A DNA stretch of 21,616 nucleotides from Bacillota bacterium (GTDB lineage Bacteria; Bacillota; Clostridia; Christensenellales; Borkfalkiaceae): NCBI GenBank assembly GCA_003343805.1, contig QAKM01000013.1, positions 1 to 21,616 on the forward strand, written 5' to 3'. Shown piece after piece: positions 14,796 to 21,519 of the stretch. A program made the translations under genes and the position numbers. The stretch's first letter is position 1. The number at the start of each line of letters is the position of its first letter. The notes under the pieces are model-generated. The model ran no database searches. It was not told the DNA's origin and saw nothing but the letters and a program-made list of their open reading frames with translations.

Positions 14796-14812
14796 GCGCA
14801 TACAATGGAAGC

Positions 14813-15514
14813 GTGAAAAAGCTCTCCTCGCGCGCCCTGACGGCACTTTCCAACGGCGTGCTCCTTTTCATCGTGCTCGCCATCGGGGCGGTCTGCTTTC
14901 TGCCCTCTGCCGCCGCCGTCTCCGCGCCCGCGGGCAAGGTGTACGACCGCGGCACAAAACAAGCCGTCTCCCTCATGATCAACGTCTATTGGGGGACGGA
15001 CATCGTCGAAGGGATGCTCGATCTCTTTCAGGAACAGGGGGTGCGCGTCACCTTTTTCGTGGGCGGCTGCTGGGCGGACGACAACGTGCCGACCGTCAGA
15101 CGCATGGCGGAGGAGGGGCATGAGGTGGGCTCGCACGGGTATTTCCACCGCGAGCACGACAAGCTCTCCTTCCGTGAGAATGTGGAGGAGATCGGGACGA
15201 GCATTGAGTTTTTGTCCCTCGTCACGGGGAAGCCCGTGTCGCTCTTCGCACCGCCCTCGGGGGCGTACTCGGGCGATACCCTGCGCGCCGCCGAAAGCCT
15301 GGGCTTAAAGACCGTCCTCTGGAGCCGCGACACCGTCGACTGGCGCGATAAGGACGTTTCGCTCTGCTATACGCGGGCGACGAAGGACATTTCGGGCGGG
15401 GAGCTCATTCTGATGCACCCCATGGAGCACACCTTGAAGGCGCTCCCCAAGATCTTGCAGTACTGCGAGGAAAACGGGCTTGCGGTCATCCCCGCGGGGG
15501 AGAACATCGGCTGA
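14813..15514 (+). CDS. ylxY: YlxY-like polysaccharide deacetylase-family protein
   Basis: A 233-residue exported or membrane-anchored protein; residues 8-38 form a signal anchor. It has the NodB-type deacetylase fold of the sporulation-linked YlxY subgroup. Motif I, normally TFDDG, reads LMINVYWG (54-61), so the catalytic Asp pair is absent, as I recall for the whole YlxY group. The metal-type histidines H108 and H112 (SHGYFH) and the later APPSGAYS and WSRDTVDW motifs remain. Peptidoglycan may be bound or modified, but activity is uncertain. The start is GTG at 14813 with a weak GGAAG upstream. The M16 peptidase gene follows, the same order as ylxY-mlpA in Bacillus subtilis, which supports both names. 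Confidence 0.85.
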   Translation: MKKLSSRALTALSNGVLLFIVLAIGAVCFLPSAAAVSAPAGKVYDRGTKQAVSLMINVYWGTDIVEGMLDLFQEQGVRVTFFVGGCWADDNVPTVRRMAEEGHEVGSHGYFHREHDKLSFRENVEEIGTSIEFLSLVTGKPVSLFAPPSGAYSGDTLRAAESLGLKTVLWSRDTVDWRDKDVSLCYTRATKDISGGELILMHPMEHTLKALPKILQYCEENGLAVIPAGENIG

Positions 15515-15567
15515 GCCCTGCGCCGCAACGCGGATAAAACTCACCAAGGAGAAGGATACTGAACGAT

Positions 15568-16806
15568 ATGGTAACGACAACGACACTTTCAAACGGCGTG
15601 CGCGTCATCACAAAGCGCATGGAGGGGCTGCTGTCCGTCACGATGGGCGTGCTCGTGGGAACGGGCGCCGCCTTCGAGCGGGACGAGGAGGACGGCATCT
15701 CGCACTTCATCGAGCACATGCAGTTCAAGGGGACGGACAAGTTTTCGGCCTTTGAACTCTCCGACGCCTTCGACGCGATCGGCGCGCAGGTGAACGCCTT
15801 CACGGGGAAGGACCTCACCTGTTACTACGCAAAGTCGACGAGCGATCACGCAAGGGAGGCGTTTTCTCTGCTTTCCGAGCTCTTCCTGCGCTCCACCTTC
15901 CCCGAGGAGGAGATGGCGCGTGAGAAGGGCGTCGTGCTCGAAGAGATCGGCATGGACGAGGATACGCCCGAGGATCTGTGCCTCGATCTTCTCTCGCGGG
16001 CAGCGTTCGGGAACGACAACTACGGCCGCAACATCTTAGGCCCGGCGGAGAACGTGAAGGGCTTCACGCGGGAGATGCTCTTTGCCTATAAAAAGGAGCG
16101 CTACTGCCCCGGGAACATCGTCATCTCCTTTGCGGGCAACATCGAGCCCGCCCTTGCCGAGGAGCTGGCAGAAAAGGAGTTCGGCGCGCTCACAGGCGAA
16201 AAGTTCGCGGAGCGGGAGAAGAAGATCGTGCGGCGCACGGAGAGCATCTTCCGCCAAAAGCCCATCGAGCAGGCGCACTTTGCCTTCGGCTTCCCCTCCG
16301 TCGCGCGGGACAGCGATTCCCTCGCTGCCGTGCAGGTGATGAATACCGTCCTCGGCGGGGGGATGAGCTCCCGCCTCTTCAAGCGGGTGCGCGAGGAGCT
16401 GGGACTTGCCTACTCCGTCTATTCCTACACCTCTCACTACAGGGAGACGGGGATGCTCACCGTGTATGCGGGCGTCAATCCCAAGAAGGCGCAGGAGGCG
16501 GCCGATGCCGTGCGCGCCGTCCTCGAACAGTTCAAGAAAGAGGGCGTCACGGAAGAGGAGTTCCTGCGCGGCCGGGAGACGATGAAAGCGGGCAACATCT
16601 TTTCGCAGGAGAACACCTCCTCGCAGATGCTCGTCTACGGCAAACAGATGCTCTATAAGAACGAGGTCTATGACTTTGAAAAGCGCATGGCGGAGATCTC
16701 CGCCCTCACCCGCGACGACGTGATGCGCGTCATTGCGGAAAACCTCGACTTTTCTGCCGCCGCCTCGGCGAGCGTGGGCAACCTGAAGGCGCCCGTTTCG
16801 CTGTGA
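15568..16806 (+). CDS. mlpA: M16-family zinc peptidase (MlpA/YmxG-like)
   Basis: A 412-residue processing-peptidase-like protein. The inverted zinc motif HFIEH places ligands H46 and H50 and catalytic E49, and E126 in VVLEEIG is the third ligand 76 residues on, as in active M16 enzymes. The second half carries the usual inactive repeat with LGGGMSSRLF and REELGLAYSVYSY. It lies 53 bases after the ylxY-like gene, as in Bacillus. The ATG at 15568 has GAAGGA about 11 bases upstream, rather far; an in-frame CTG at 15559 is possible. The stop overlaps the GTG start of the next gene by 4 bases. Substrate unknown. Confidence 0.93.
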   Translation: MVTTTTLSNGVRVITKRMEGLLSVTMGVLVGTGAAFERDEEDGISHFIEHMQFKGTDKFSAFELSDAFDAIGAQVNAFTGKDLTCYYAKSTSDHAREAFSLLSELFLRSTFPEEEMAREKGVVLEEIGMDEDTPEDLCLDLLSRAAFGNDNYGRNILGPAENVKGFTREMLFAYKKERYCPGNIVISFAGNIEPALAEELAEKEFGALTGEKFAEREKKIVRRTESIFRQKPIEQAHFAFGFPSVARDSDSLAAVQVMNTVLGGGMSSRLFKRVREELGLAYSVYSYTSHYRETGMLTVYAGVNPKKAQEAADAVRAVLEQFKKEGVTEEEFLRGRETMKAGNIFSQENTSSQMLVYGKQMLYKNEVYDFEKRMAEISALTRDDVMRVIAENLDFSAAASASVGNLKAPVSL

Positions 16807-17336
16807 TCCCCGCCTTCTGCGAGGGCTTTGCGCCCGTCTTTGACGACAAGAGCCGCGTGCTCATCTTAGGGAGCTTCCCTTCCGTGAAGAGCCGTGCCGT
16901 CGGGTTCTATTATGGCAACCCGCAGAATAAGTTCTGGCGCACGCTGGAGGCCTTCTTCGGGGAGGCGGTACCGAAGGATGCGGGCGGCAGGCGGGCGTAT
17001 GTACTGAAGCACGGCGTGGCGCTGTGGGACGTCGTTTTAAGCTGCACCATCGCGGGCTCCTCCGATGCCTCCATCGAGCGGGAGACGGTCGCCGATGTCG
17101 CTTCGCTCGTCAAGGGAAGCGGGATCTGCCGCATCCTCTGCAACGGAACGACGGCATACCGGCTGTTTGCGGAGCATTTCCCCGAACTTGTCCCCATCGC
17201 AAAGAAGCTGCCCTCCACTTCGCCCGCCAACCCGCGGTTTTGCCCGGAGCCGTGGATCGAGGCCCTTCGGGAGGGGTTTGCGGAAGGGGCGGTCGGCGCG
17301 GATGAAGCCCGTTCGGGGCATGAGGAGATGATATGA
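16803..17336 (+). CDS. DNA-deoxyinosine (hypoxanthine) glycosylase, uracil-DNA glycosylase superfamily
   Basis: A 177-residue base-excision repair enzyme. LILGSFPSVKSR (20-31) with YYGNPQNKFW (36-45) is the signature of the hypoxanthine-DNA glycosylase branch of the uracil-DNA glycosylase superfamily. LWDVV and the C-terminal LPSTSPAN segment complete the active-site loops. It would remove deaminated adenine, and perhaps uracil, from DNA. The start is GTG at 16803, overlapping the M16 stop by 4 bases (GTGA). The 3' end overlaps the next gene by 4 bases. It pairs with an alkylation repair gene in what looks like one operon. Confidence 0.88.
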   Translation: MIPAFCEGFAPVFDDKSRVLILGSFPSVKSRAVGFYYGNPQNKFWRTLEAFFGEAVPKDAGGRRAYVLKHGVALWDVVLSCTIAGSSDASIERETVADVASLVKGSGICRILCNGTTAYRLFAEHFPELVPIAKKLPSTSPANPRFCPEPWIEALREGFAEGAVGADEARSGHEEMI

Positions 17337-18034
17337 CATACGAGGAAGTGCTCTCTTGCCTCTTTGCAGAGCGCGACGAGGGATACCGGGACTTTCATAA
17401 AAAGCTCTTGAAGAACGACAAGATCGAGGTCATCGGCGTGAGGATGCCCGTATTGAGGCGGCTCGCGCGGGCGTGGAAGGGGGAGCTTGCCGGGTTCCTT
17501 ACCTTCCCCGACGAGTACTATGAGGTGACGTTTTTAAAGTTTTCCCTCTATGCGCTGCTGCCCTTCGGGCCCTTCTGCGAGGGCCTCCCTCAAATGGTGG
17601 GGCTTTTCGATAATTGGGCGACGGTGGACGGGTTTCATGCCCCCTGCATCGCAAAGAACCGGGATGCCTTTCTGCCGTACATCCGCACCTTTTCGCATGA
17701 CGGGCGGGAGTTCGTGGAGCGCTATGCCCTCGTCTCGCTTCTTCACGACTATGTGGAGGAGAAGTACCTGCCCGAGATCTTCGCGGCGCTCGAGGCGGCG
17801 GACGGGAGCCGCTACTACACGGGCATGGGTGCGGCGTGGCTCCTTGCGGAGGTGCTCGTAAAATGCTACGATGCGGGGCTGGCCTATCTCAAGGAGGGGC
17901 GGCTGCTGCCCTTCGCCCATAACATGGCGATCCGCAAGGCTTCGGAGAGCTTCCGCCTCACCAAAGAGCAGAAAGAGGAGCTCAAATCGTTCAAAAAGGC
18001 AACGAATGACGGCAAATTTTCCAAAAAGGGTTGA
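17333..18034 (+). CDS. DNA alkylation repair protein (AlkD-like)
   Basis: A 233-residue all-helical protein of the DNA alkylation repair family (AlkD fold of HEAT-like repeats), which removes positively charged alkylated bases such as N3- or N7-alkylpurines. Family features include VIGVRMPVLRRLA near the N-terminus, LFDNWATVDGF in the middle, where AlkD members keep a Trp-Asp DNA-binding cleft, GMGAAWLLAEVLV, and NMAIRKASESFRL near the C-terminus. It starts with a 4-base overlap with the glycosylase gene. The stop codon lies inside the -35 box of the acpP promoter, so the operon ends against the next unit with no terminator between. Confidence 0.9.
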   Translation: MTYEEVLSCLFAERDEGYRDFHKKLLKNDKIEVIGVRMPVLRRLARAWKGELAGFLTFPDEYYEVTFLKFSLYALLPFGPFCEGLPQMVGLFDNWATVDGFHAPCIAKNRDAFLPYIRTFSHDGREFVERYALVSLLHDYVEEKYLPEIFAALEAADGSRYYTGMGAAWLLAEVLVKCYDAGLAYLKEGRLLPFAHNMAIRKASESFRLTKEQKEELKSFKKATNDGKFSKKG

Positions 18035-18059
18035 CAAGACGCGCTTCTTGATGTATGAT
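18031..18059 (+). promoter_or_regulatory. acpP promoter
   Basis: TTGACA at 18031-18036 and TATGAT at 18054-18059 with a 17-base spacer. The TGA in the -35 box (18032-18034) is the stop codon of the AlkD-like gene. A palindrome GTATGA-TAG-TCATAC (18053-18067) covers the -10 box and start site and could be an operator; it does not resemble the known FapR or FabT sites. Confidence 0.85.
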
Positions 18060-18116
18060 AGTCATACAGAGATATGACATTGCCGCCGCGTGCGGCAGCT
18101 TACGGAGGATAGGACT

Positions 18117-18344
18117 ATGTTTGAGAAAGTTTGCAATATGCTCGGCGAACAGCTCGGGATCCCGGCGGACAGCATCCGTGCGGAGCAGGAGGTCGTCAAA
18201 GACCTCGGCGCCGATTCCCTTGACGTCGTGGAGCTGATGATGGCGCTCGAGGACGAGTACGGCATCACCCTGCCCGAGACGGATGTGGAAAACATCAAGA
18301 CGGTGCAGGATATCGTCGACATGATGAATAAGCTGCAGAAGTAA
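18117..18344 (+). CDS. acpP: Acyl carrier protein
   Basis: A 75-residue acidic carrier protein of fatty acid synthesis. The phosphopantetheine attachment serine is S34 in GADSLDVVEL, and the rest (EQEVVKDLG, EYGITLPE, TVQDIVD) is standard AcpP. The ATG at 18117 is chosen because GGAGG lies eight bases upstream; an upstream in-frame GTG at 18090 lies in the leader hairpin and is unlikely. It is a single-gene unit with its own strong promoter and terminator, in keeping with high expression. The Sfp-type transferase at 20315 could add its prosthetic group. The usual fabD/fabG/fabF or rnc neighbours are absent here. Confidence 0.97.
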   Translation: MFEKVCNMLGEQLGIPADSIRAEQEVVKDLGADSLDVVELMMALEDEYGITLPETDVENIKTVQDIVDMMNKLQK

Positions 18345-18352
18345 AGGAAAGA

Positions 18353-18382
18353 GGACGCGGAACACCGCGTCCCTTCTTTTTT
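18353..18382 (+). terminator. Intrinsic terminator of acpP
   Basis: GGACGCGG (18353-18360), loop AACA, CCGCGTCC (18365-18372), then a T-rich run to 18382. It lies 8 bases after the stop. Confidence 0.92.
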
Positions 18383-18435
18383 CGCTCCCCGCGCAGAGAA
18401 ATTTGGCGGCGGGGCTTTTCTTTTGCCGCGCGATA

Positions 18436-18444
18436 TGCTATAAT
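18436..18444 (+). promoter_or_regulatory. Extended -10 promoter of the STAS/PP2C operon
   Basis: TGCTATAAT (18436-18444) is an extended -10 element. No good -35 box is present; TTTTCT at 18416-18421 is the closest at 17-base spacing. The predicted start is near 18451, about 55 bases before the ATG at 18506. Confidence 0.7.
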
Positions 18445-18505
18445 AGAAAAAATCGTACCCAATGCCGCCCCGTGTGCGGCGGGAAATACATCAGGAGGAC
18501 GAAGG

Positions 18506-18805
18506 ATGAAGATCGAAAAGACAGTGGACGGCACGGCGGCGATGCTCTCGCTTTCGGGAAGCCTGGATGCGCTCACGGCAGGGGAGCTCGAAGCGGCGGT
18601 CGCGGCGCTCGGGGAGGGCATCACCGACCTCGTGCTCGATCTCGAGAAGCTTGAGTATGTCTCTTCGGCGGGCCTGAGGCAGTTTGCGCTCGCCCAGCGC
18701 CGCATGGCGGGGAAGGGCAGCTTTTCCCTCGTCCGCGTGCCTGCTTTCGTGCGCGACGTGCTCACGATGACGGGGCTCATCAACCACATGGAGGTGCTCG
18801 GATGA
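18506..18805 (+). CDS. RsbV-like STAS-domain anti-sigma factor antagonist
   Basis: A 99-residue STAS-domain protein of the RsbV/SpoIIAA type. LSLSGSLDALTAGEL opens the fold, and YVSSAGLRQF (51-60) carries the phosphorylation loop, with S54 at the position of the kinase target serine. The usual Asp before that serine is S53. In partner switching, the unphosphorylated protein binds and titrates an RsbW-type kinase or anti-sigma factor. AGGAGG lies seven bases before the ATG. The stop overlaps the next gene by 4 bases, and that gene encodes both a PP2C phosphatase and an RsbW-like kinase, its probable partner. The final target is not in the window. Confidence 0.9.
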   Translation: MKIEKTVDGTAAMLSLSGSLDALTAGELEAAVAALGEGITDLVLDLEKLEYVSSAGLRQFALAQRRMAGKGSFSLVRVPAFVRDVLTMTGLINHMEVLG

Positions 18806-20313
18806 ACGCAAAGAAGCTCACGCTCCCCAAACTGCTCACCCTCGTCTTTGTCGGCTTTCTCGTCGTCGGGGTCATCTACGGCGCCATCCGCTATCTCATC
18901 CTCCTGCCCGACGGCTCGGATTACGATCTGGGCGCGCTCTCCCGCGTGCTGTGGGAGGTCATCCCCGCCCTTCTCGTCCTGCTCGTCATGTACGGGGTGG
19001 CGCTCACCCTCTACTATAACCGCATCAAGACGCCCATCCGGACGGTCGCGCGCTCCATCGAGCAGGCCTCCAAGGAGCGCACCAAGACGGGGCTCGGCGG
19101 CGAATGGGCGCCCGTGGACAATGCGGTCGAGACGCTGAATGCCTCCGTCGAACAGTATGTGAAGGAGCGGGAGGGGGCGATCGCCCTGGCTTCCCGCCGC
19201 AAGACGGAGGAGGCCATTGCCCGCGATATGGAGAACGCGCTCTGCAATGCCGTGATCCCCTGCCGCGAGCTGGATTTCAGCGGCGCGGGCGGGACGGAGC
19301 GCTCTTCGTCCATCTGTTCGGACTACTTCGACGGCTTCTATCTCGGCCGCCGCACGCTGTGCTTCATGACGGCGGATGTCTGGGGCTCCGGCTTTGCCGC
19401 GGCGCGCTTTGCGGCCCGCGCCAAGGAGCTCTTCCGCGAGGCGGCGCATACGTCGGATACGCTGGGCGAGGCGGTCATGCGGCTCAACCAGGCGCTGCTC
19501 GAAAACAATCCCGACCGCCTCATGCTGTCCGCCTTCTTTGCCGTCTTTCTGCCGGGGACGGGGGAACTGCGCTACGTCAATGCGGGGGCGCATCCGCCCG
19601 TCATGGTGGGGAAGGAGCGCGCCTTCCTGCGCGTCCAGCCGGGCTGCCCGCTCGGGATCTACGAAGAGCCCGGTCTCACGGAAGAATATCTCATCTTCAA
19701 GCCGGGGCGCGCCCTCGTCACCTATACGAACGGTGCGGTGGAAGCCAAGAACGCCGCCGGCGAAGCATTCGGCTATGACCGCCTCTTCGATGCCGTCAAA
19801 GAAGGGTGGGACCGCTCTCTGGGCGCCGAGCGCATCGTCGCCTCCGTGCAGGAGGCCGTTCGGGCGTTTGCGGGCAGTACGCCCCTTCCGGACGATCTGG
19901 CCGTCTATGCCCTCTACTATCCGAGCGGGATCCAGACCGAGCTCAGCCCCAAGACGAGCGAGCTCGAACGCCTGCGCGATACCATCCTCGACTGGCTCAA
20001 GGACGATCCGCGCAAGAACAAGATCTTCCTCGCCTGCGAGGAGATCTTCACGAACATCGTCAACCATTCGGGCGCGACGAGCATCCATCTCAACTGTCAG
20101 GTGGAGGGCAACAGCTTCGTCGTGCGTTTCACGGACGACGGCGAACCCTTCAACCCCCTGCAGGTGCGGCCGGAGGGCGGGTACTACAACAACTATGCCG
20201 AGGGAGGCATGGGCATGGCGATCATCCGTCAGATCGCGGGCGAGATCTTCTATCGCACGCAGGAGAACCGCAACGTGCTCACCATCCGCTTCCCCGTCAT
20301 CCGGGTGAACTGA
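18802..20313 (+). CDS. Membrane SpoIIE/RsbU-type PP2C phosphatase fused to RsbW-like kinase
   Basis: A 503-residue membrane protein. Two helices (about 10-31 and 49-70) flank a short outer loop and lead into a HAMP-like linker (about 72-125). A SpoIIE-type PP2C domain (about 145-370) has SDYFD (D174, D177), DVWGSG (D192), VNAGAHPP and PDDLAV (D364, D365). A GHKL ATPase domain (about 385-500) has EEIFTNIVNH (N418, H422), FTDDGEPFNP (D446, G447) and GGMGMAIIRQ, matching RsbW-like kinases. The usual TDG of the PP2C domain is TNG (N310), so one expected metal ligand is lost and phosphatase activity is doubtful. It overlaps the RsbV-like gene by 4 bases. It probably sets the phosphorylation state of that protein in response to an envelope signal (inferred). 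Confidence 0.9.
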   Translation: MNAKKLTLPKLLTLVFVGFLVVGVIYGAIRYLILLPDGSDYDLGALSRVLWEVIPALLVLLVMYGVALTLYYNRIKTPIRTVARSIEQASKERTKTGLGGEWAPVDNAVETLNASVEQYVKEREGAIALASRRKTEEAIARDMENALCNAVIPCRELDFSGAGGTERSSSICSDYFDGFYLGRRTLCFMTADVWGSGFAAARFAARAKELFREAAHTSDTLGEAVMRLNQALLENNPDRLMLSAFFAVFLPGTGELRYVNAGAHPPVMVGKERAFLRVQPGCPLGIYEEPGLTEEYLIFKPGRALVTYTNGAVEAKNAAGEAFGYDRLFDAVKEGWDRSLGAERIVASVQEAVRAFAGSTPLPDDLAVYALYYPSGIQTELSPKTSELERLRDTILDWLKDDPRKNKIFLACEEIFTNIVNHSGATSIHLNCQVEGNSFVVRFTDDGEPFNPLQVRPEGGYYNNYAEGGMGMAIIRQIAGEIFYRTQENRNVLTIRFPVIRVN

Positions 20314-20314
20314 T

Positions 20315-20962
20315 TTGGTCCGCGTCTATTTTGCCGATACCGCTCTCCTGCCCGATCCTGCGCAGGAGAGCGGCTTTTATTCCAAACTGCCCGGGGCGCG
20401 TCTTGAAAAGGCGCTGCGCCTCAAACTGCCCGAAAAACGGCGGGAGAGCGCGGGGGCGGGCCTTCTTCTCTCCTGCATCCTGCCCCGCTTCGGAGCGGAC
20501 GCGGGGGAGGTGTATGCCGATGTGCGGGGCAAGCTGCATCATCCGCGCCTCACCCTCTGCCTGGCGCACGGCGGCGGAAGGGTGGTCCTCGCGGTGGGGA
20601 CGGAGCCCGTCGGGTGCGACATCGAAGAGCTGGCTTCCGTCCGGGAGGGCGTTCTGCGCCGCTTTTCGGAAGCGGAGCGCGCCTTCGTCGAAGGGGCGGG
20701 CGAAAAGGAACGGGCGAGGGCTGCGGCGTTCTGCCGCATCTGGACGGGGAAGGAGAGCTTTCTCAAGTGGACGGGCGAAGGGCTTGCGGGCTGGAAAGAG
20801 ACGGAGGTCTCGTTCCCGGACGGACGTATTTTCCGCAACGGGAAAGAGCAGTCTTGCCGCGTTGTATGGAGGGAATGGGGGGAGTATATCGTCGCCGTCT
20901 GTTCCGGGGAGGAAACGGCCGAGGCGGAGGAGATCTTTTTGGAGGGAAATATTTCTTTCTGA
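20315..20962 (+). CDS. Sfp-type 4'-phosphopantetheinyl transferase
   Basis: A 215-residue enzyme that moves 4'-phosphopantetheine from CoA to a carrier-protein serine. The two Mg2+/CoA motifs are present: VGCDIEEL with D102 and E104, and FCRIWTGKESFLKW with W143, K146 and E147. RRFSEAERAF between them is also typical. The size and the N-terminal half fit the Sfp/two-lobed type rather than the short AcpS type. The start is TTG at 20315, one base after the upstream stop, with GGGTGA six bases before it; this start is less certain. No AcpS is in the window, so AcpP at 18117 is one possible substrate. No nonribosomal peptide or polyketide synthase gene is nearby. Confidence 0.93.
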   Translation: MVRVYFADTALLPDPAQESGFYSKLPGARLEKALRLKLPEKRRESAGAGLLLSCILPRFGADAGEVYADVRGKLHHPRLTLCLAHGGGRVVLAVGTEPVGCDIEELASVREGVLRRFSEAERAFVEGAGEKERARAAAFCRIWTGKESFLKWTGEGLAGWKETEVSFPDGRIFRNGKEQSCRVVWREWGEYIVAVCSGEETAEAEEIFLEGNISF

Positions 20963-20979
20963 AAAATGGTGCGAGGGGG

Positions 20980-21008
20980 TTGCAAAGCGGCGCATAGTTT
21001 GCTATAAT
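20980..21008 (+). promoter_or_regulatory. Promoter of the 6S RNA candidate
   Basis: TTGCAA at 20980-20985 and TATAAT at 21003-21008 with a 17-base spacer and a TGC extension before the -10 box. Start predicted near 21014-21016. Confidence 0.87.
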
Positions 21009-21014
21009 GTAGAT

Positions 21015-21196
21015 GACACCTGCGGTGTTCGGAAACCGGTAAATGCGTAATCCACATTATGAAATCGGGAGCGCTTGTCGGCGCGGCTATGCAAGGTCTG
21101 TTGATACGGAAAGTCTGATGCCGTACCGCCGCGCACCCACCTGCGAGAAGCGGGTTCACCTTCATCGGTTTGCGGCACAGGCGGATGTCTTTTTTT
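21015..21196 (+). ncRNA. ssrS: 6S RNA candidate
   Basis: About 182 bases between a strong promoter and a T-run (21190-21196), with no credible reading frame. The ends pair: GACA (21015-21018) with TGTC (21186-21189) and CCTG (21019-21022) with CAGG (21178-21181). GGTGTTCGGAAACCGG near the 5' end and GGGTTCACC with TTTGCGGCAC near the 3' end match the conserved closing-stem elements of bacterial 6S RNA (compare GATGTTCGCAAGCGG and GCGGCATC in E. coli, from memory). Size, rod-like ends and position fit 6S, which binds RNA polymerase holoenzyme and tunes transcription in stationary phase. The central bubble was not folded by computation. Another structured RNA is possible but less likely. Confidence 0.78.
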
Positions 21197-21200
21197 CTGG

Positions 21201-21230
21201 AAAAAATTTTTGCAAAAAACGCCGCAAAAA
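21201..21230. other. A-tracts upstream of the tRNA-Glu promoter
   Basis: AAAAAATTTTT (21201-21211), A-runs at 21214-21219 and 21226-21230, roughly a helical turn apart, end four bases before the -35 box. Position and composition fit an UP element for a strong stable-RNA promoter. Confidence 0.5.
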
Positions 21231-21233
21231 CGG

Positions 21234-21262
21234 TTGCAAGAAAGAAAAGAATATGCTATAAT
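21234..21262 (+). promoter_or_regulatory. tRNA-Glu promoter
   Basis: TTGCAA at 21234-21239 and TATAAT at 21257-21262, 17-base spacer, with TGC before the -10 box. It has the same layout as the 6S promoter. Confidence 0.87.
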
Positions 21263-21317
21263 CACCAAGTAATCGCGGCTCGGACAGTAGATGTGCCGCG
21301 CGTCACAAACATAATAA

Positions 21318-21392
21318 GGCCTTGTGGTCAAGCGGTTAAGACGGCGCCCTCTCACGGCGCAATCCCGGGTTCGATTCCCGGCAAGGTCACCA
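21318..21392 (+). tRNA. tRNA-Glu (anticodon CTC)
   Basis: A 75-base tRNA gene with encoded CCA (21390-21392) and discriminator A. The acceptor arm GGCCTTG pairs with CAAGGTC with one wobble pair. The D-arm region GTCAAGCGGTTAAGAC is typical of Firmicute tRNA-Glu. The anticodon stem GCGCC/GGCGC encloses loop CTCTCAC, giving anticodon CTC (21351-21353), which reads GAG. The T-arm has GGTTCGATTCC. It stands alone behind its own promoter. A CTC glutamate tRNA complements the near-universal TTC isoacceptor and suits a genome that favours GAG codons, as the neighbouring genes do. Confidence 0.97.
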
Positions 21393-21400
21393 AACAAGTT

Positions 21401-21440
21401 AAAGGCGAACCCGTTTCCATTAGGAGACGGATTCGCCTTT
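21401..21440 (+). terminator. Terminator-like hairpin after tRNA-Glu
   Basis: AAAGGCGAA (21401-21409) pairs with TTCGCCTTT (21432-21440), with further pairing of CCGTTTCC and GGAGACGG inside. The T-run is short. Confidence 0.75.
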
Positions 21441-21461
21441 ATCGTATATTTCAGGACATAG

Positions 21462-21498
21462 AAAAAGCGGCGGGTGCTTCGTGTGAAGCACCCGCCGC
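21462..21498 (-). terminator. Minus-strand terminator
   Basis: A perfect 14-bp stem, 21467-21480 with 21485-21498, over a GTGT loop. On the minus strand it is followed by TTTTT (complement of 21462-21466), so it should end a transcript arriving from the right. Confidence 0.85.
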
Positions 21499-21519
21499 CC
21501 TGCCGTTATTCAAGGTTTA

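Noticed and set aside
14801..14815. Leaderless GTG start of the ylxY-like gene behind TACAAT at 14801-14806
   Set aside because: The -10-like hexamer is well placed, but there is no acceptable -35 box (CATAAG at 14778), and GGAAG offers a weak ribosome binding site. Not strong enough to claim.
18090..18116. Upstream GTG start for acpP
   Set aside because: It adds nine residues not seen in AcpP and lies upstream of the GGAGG site, which is correctly spaced for the ATG at 18117.
18295..20088. 597-codon open frame on the minus strand opposite the STAS and PP2C-kinase genes
   Set aside because: It is a shadow created by G+C-rich codons. The sense strand encodes clear STAS, PP2C and GHKL domains with ribosome binding sites; the antisense product has no recognisable domain and a biased Arg/Ala/Gly composition.
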